A DNA stretch of 64,000 bases from Rhodoferax sp. (GTDB lineage: Bacteria; Pseudomonadota; Gammaproteobacteria; Burkholderiales; Burkholderiaceae_C), in the NCBI RefSeq assembly GCF_023700745.1, contig NZ_JAMPYG010000009.1, positions 62,001 to 126,000 on the forward strand, read 5' to 3'. Shown here one piece after another: positions 61,218 to 64,000 of this stretch. A program made the translations under genes and the position numbers. Position 1 is the stretch's first letter. Every line of letters starts with the position of its first letter. Under the pieces are notes generated by a model. It saw only the letters and a list, made by a program, of their open reading frames with translations, was not told the origin of the DNA and ran no database searches.

Positions 61218-63047
61218 TTAGGCGTTACGGCCGGCTTTTTTACGCTCGTGCTCGGACAGGTGGCGCTTGCGCAAACGAATCGACTTGGGCGTGATTTCGA
61301 CCAGCTCGTCGTCCTCGATGAATTCCACACCGTATTCCAGCGTCAACTGGATCGGCGGCGTGATCTTGATCGCATCTTCCTTGCCGCTGACGCGGAAATT
61401 GGTGAGCTGCTTGGTGCGCGTGGCGTTGACCACCAGGTCGTTGTCACGGTTGTGGATACCCACAATCATGCCTTCATAGACGGGGTCATTGGCGGTGACA
61501 AACATGCGGCCGCGGTCGTCAAGCTTGCCCAGCGCATAGTTAAAGATTTCACCGGCATCCATGGAAATCAGCACACCGTTTTTGCGGCCACCAATCTCGC
61601 CCTTGTGCGGCTCGTAGCTGTCAAAAATGTTGGAGATCAGACCCGAGCCACGTGTCAGGTTCAGGAATTCATTGGTGAAGCCAATCAGGCCACGCGCCGG
61701 AATGCGGTACTCCAGGCGGACACGGCCGCGGCCGTCCGGTTCCATATTGACCAGATCACCCTTGCGCTCGCCCAGGGCCTGCATGACGCCGCCCTGATGC
61801 TGTTCTTCGATGTCGGCAGTGACCATTTCAATCGGCTCGTAACGCACGCCGTCAATGTCCTTGAACACCACGCGCGGCTTGGAAACGGCCAGTTCGTAGC
61901 CTTCACGACGCATGTTTTCCAGCAGGATGGTCAGGTGCAACTCACCCCGGCCCATGACTTCAAAGATGCCTTCTTCGTCGGTTTCCTTGACGCGCAGGGC
62001 GACGTTGTGCTGCAGTTCCTTTTGCAGGCGGTCCCAGATCTGGCGGCTGGTGACGTACTTACCTTCGCGACCGGCCAGCGGGCTGGTGTTGACGCAGAAA
62101 TTCATGGTCAGGGTGGGCTCGTCAACCTTGAGCATGGGCAGCGGTGCCGGATTGGCCGGGTCGGTGAGGGTGACACCAATGCCGATGTCGGCCACACCAT
62201 TGATCAGCACAATTTCGCCGGGACCGGCTTCATCGGTCTGCACGCGCTCCAGCCCCTGGAAGGTCAACACCTGGTTGATGCGGCCTTTGACAGCTTTGCC
62301 GTCTGGACCTTCCATCACGACCACGTCCATCATTGGGCGGATCGTGCCCTGGCTGATACGGCCCACGCCGATGCGGCCGACAAAGGTGGAGAAGTCGAGT
62401 GCCGAAATTTGCAGCTGCAGCGGTGCTGCCGGATCACCTTGCTGGTGCGGCACGTGCTCAAGAATGGTGTTGAACAGAGCCGACATGTCGGGACCCCACT
62501 GTTCGCCCTGGCCACCCTCTTCGAGCGAAGACCAGCCGTTGATGCCGGAGGCATAGACCACCGGGAAATCAAGTTGTTCGTCGGTGGCACCGAGCTTGTC
62601 GAACAGATCAAACGCCGCATCCACCACGAATTGGGGACGGGCACCCGGCTTGTCGACCTTGTTCACCACCAGGATGGGTTTGAGGCCCAGTGCCAGTGCT
62701 TTCTTGGTCACAAAACGGGTCTGCGGCATGGGTCCTTCCTGGGCGTCGATCAACAGCACCACGCCGTCGACCATGCTCAGGGCGCGCTCCACCTCGCCAC
62801 CGAAGTCGGCGTGGCCGGGGGTGTCAACGATATTGATGTGGGTACCTTCCCAGGTTACGGCACAGTTTTTTGCCAGGATGGTGATACCGCGCTCTTTTTC
62901 AATCGCGTTGTTGTCCATCACGGTGTCGACCACTTTTTCGTGCTCGGCAAAGGTGCCGGACTGGCGCAGCAGTTGGTCAACCATGGTGGTTTTGCCGTGG
63001 TCAACGTGGGCAATGATCGCGATGTTTCTGATTTGTTTATGGGCCAT
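61218..63047 (-). CDS. typA: Ribosome-associated GTPase BipA/TypA
   Basis: A 609-residue translational GTPase related to EF-G, needed at low temperature and stress for 50S assembly. G1 is AHVDHGKTT (residues 12-20), then [16 protein letters not shown] (G3), [10 protein letters not shown] (G4) and an ordinary G5 region. The C-terminal BipA domain ends [17 protein letters not shown], a typical basic tail. The ATG at 63047 has a fair ribosome-binding site (AAGAGAAAG). It lies downstream of truB and leads into the transporter and hydrolase genes. Confidence 0.95.
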   Translation of the reverse strand: MAHKQIRNIAIIAHVDHGKTTMVDQLLRQSGTFAEHEKVVDTVMDNNAIEKERGITILAKNCAVTWEGTHINIVDTPGHADFGGEVERALSMVDGVVLLIDAQEGPMPQTRFVTKKALALGLKPILVVNKVDKPGARPQFVVDAAFDLFDKLGATDEQLDFPVVYASGINGWSSLEEGGQGEQWGPDMSALFNTILEHVPHQQGDPAAPLQLQISALDFSTFVGRIGVGRISQGTIRPMMDVVVMEGPDGKAVKGRINQVLTFQGLERVQTDEAGPGEIVLINGVADIGIGVTLTDPANPAPLPMLKVDEPTLTMNFCVNTSPLAGREGKYVTSRQIWDRLQKELQHNVALRVKETDEEGIFEVMGRGELHLTILLENMRREGYELAVSKPRVVFKDIDGVRYEPIEMVTADIEEQHQGGVMQALGERKGDLVNMEPDGRGRVRLEYRIPARGLIGFTNEFLNLTRGSGLISNIFDSYEPHKGEIGGRKNGVLISMDAGEIFNYALGKLDDRGRMFVTANDPVYEGMIVGIHNRDNDLVVNATRTKQLTNFRVSGKEDAIKITPPIQLTLEYGVEFIEDDELVEITPKSIRLRKRHLSEHERKKAGRNA

Positions 63048-63093
63048 GGTTCACTTTCTCTTAAATAAGTTTAATTTGAAAGAACAGCGTCAT

Positions 63094-64000
63094 TCAATGA
63101 CGGTTCTGTTTCATCTGTTCAATTTCAATCGGGCTGAGCAGCCGCCCGGGAATCAATTCACCAGCCACCACCCGGGCCGTGCCCAACAAAGCAGCATCCT
63201 CACCGGCATGCACCACCACCTGTGCCACATCGGGCCAAGACCCACGACGGCGCAAGCCTGACAGGAAGCGCCCGGCATTGTCCGCGTCGAGTGTGACCAC
63301 CTCATGATCACCCAACAAGCTGTCCACCGGTAACAAACAAGCCAGGCGCTGCGCTTCGCTCATCGCTTCCAGTGCCTCCAGCGTGACGCACTGCGACTCG
63401 GCAAAGTCGCCTGTGCCAATGCGTCGCAACGCACTCAAATGAGCACCGCATCCCAGTGCCTCACCGATGTCCTCGCCCAGCGTGCGGATGTAAGTGCCCT
63501 TGCTGCACTTCGCCACCAGCTTGATGAGCGGCGGCGATGCGTCAGAGCGCAGCAACGTCAATTGCAATTCAAAAATCTGCACCTCCCGCGAGGCCCGTTC
63601 CACTTCAATCCCGGCACGCGCATACTCATACAGCGCCTTGCCATCTTTTTTCAAGGCGCTGTGCATGGGCGGCAACTGGCTGATCTTGCCGGTAAACTGC
63701 TGCTGCACCCTTGCCACATCATCGGCTTCCACCACCACCGGGCGGGTCGCAATGATTTCCCCCTCGGCGTCACCCGTGCTGGTCTTGACGCCAAGATGCA
63801 GCACCGCTTCATACGTTTTGTCGGCATCCAGCTGCAACTGGCTGAACTTGGTCGCTGCCCCAAAACACAATGGCAACACGCCTGTGGCCAGTGGGTCGAG
63901 CGTGCCGGTGTGGCCCGCTTTTTCAGCACGCAACAGCCATTTCACCTTCTGCAAGGCATCATTGCTCGACCAGCCCAGTGGCTTGTCGAGCAACAGCACC
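63094..64000 (-). CDS. truB: tRNA pseudouridine(55) synthase, partial
   Basis: The 302 C-terminal codons of TruB, which makes pseudouridine 55 in the T loop of most tRNAs. The frame runs off the right edge of the window; the visible N-terminus begins [20 protein letters not shown], so only a few residues are missing. The catalytic aspartate is in [16 protein letters not shown], and the RNA-contacting segments [20 protein letters not shown] and [19 protein letters not shown] are intact. The PUA-like C-terminal part is short. It precedes typA by 46 bp and probably shares its transcript. Confidence 0.94.
   Translation of the reverse strand, partial: VLLLDKPLGWSSNDALQKVKWLLRAEKAGHTGTLDPLATGVLPLCFGAATKFSQLQLDADKTYEAVLHLGVKTSTGDAEGEIIATRPVVVEADDVARVQQQFTGKISQLPPMHSALKKDGKALYEYARAGIEVERASREVQIFELQLTLLRSDASPPLIKLVAKCSKGTYIRTLGEDIGEALGCGAHLSALRRIGTGDFAESQCVTLEALEAMSEAQRLACLLPVDSLLGDHEVVTLDADNAGRFLSGLRRRGSWPDVAQVVVHAGEDAALLGTARVVAGELIPGRLLSPIEIEQMKQNRH

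Noticed and set aside
60810-63068. A 752-codon open frame on the plus strand across typA
   Set aside because: It is antisense to the clearly identified typA and the transporter; long antisense frames are common in GC-rich DNA, and the translation has no recognisable domain.

Overview
The window is chromosomal DNA from a betaproteobacterium, most likely a Comamonadaceae member of the Rhodoferax/Polaromonas type. This rests on high GC content, dense ATGA-overlapping operons, a CysB-type regulator beside a sirohydrochlorin-chelatase-like gene, the pepA/holC and lptF/lptG arrangement, and a complete nitrous-oxide-reductase cluster of the proteobacterial Tat type. The assignment is inference from gene content; no marker gene such as 16S rRNA is present.

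Layout. 1-2770 (minus): the end of a small carbon-metabolism operon (CBS protein, acyl-CoA/acetate-CoA ligase, E1-alpha dehydrogenase cut by the window edge). 2912-22474: core genes hrpA, argA, dsbB, yggX, an mnmC with a decayed methyltransferase half, ppdK, an aminotransferase, cysB, a CbiX-like chelatase, lptG/lptF, pepA, holC and a lone branched-chain amino acid binding lipoprotein. 22635-25004: tRNA-Ser(GGA), a DUF1653 protein and glnS.

25005-34330 is a defence-type accessory region. Directly behind the glnS stop sits an AT-rich four-gene operon: D12-class adenine methylase, calcineurin-like phosphoesterase, ORC/Cdc6-like P-loop ATPase and a protein I do not recognise. The last three are joined by ATGA overlaps. 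I do not know this combination as a named system, and it is the best candidate for an undescribed one. It is followed by a single-chain type IIL (MmeI-like) restriction-modification enzyme coupled to a NERD-domain membrane protein, then by the decayed remains of a NYN/OST-HTH gene.

34426-39492 is a DGPF/YciI-VOC-SRPBCC cluster with an ECF42-like sigma factor. Its reading frame runs on into a C-terminal MoaD/ThiS ubiquitin-fold domain ending in Gly-Gly, followed by a BNR-repeat protein. After a peptidase and a small gene comes the denitrification block (41018-52203): nsrR, apbE/nosX, a cytochrome c, a NosL-like gene, nosL, nosY, nosF, nosD, nosR, nosZ and a small leader gene. Two upstream regions in this block share an 18/23-bp NsrR-like motif, and one also carries a perfect FNR-type box, so the cluster is probably switched on without oxygen and tuned by nitric oxide.

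52492-64000 returns to ordinary genes: a TerB-like protein, a two-part YedE/YeeE transporter, a SirB1-family protein, murJ, an ECF sigma/anti-sigma pair with a lipoprotein, and the operon truB-typA-EamA transporter-enoyl-CoA hydratase family protein. A 488-bp gene-free stretch at 53290-53777 holds two perfect DnaA-box sequences. No rRNA, CRISPR array, insertion sequence or integrase was seen.
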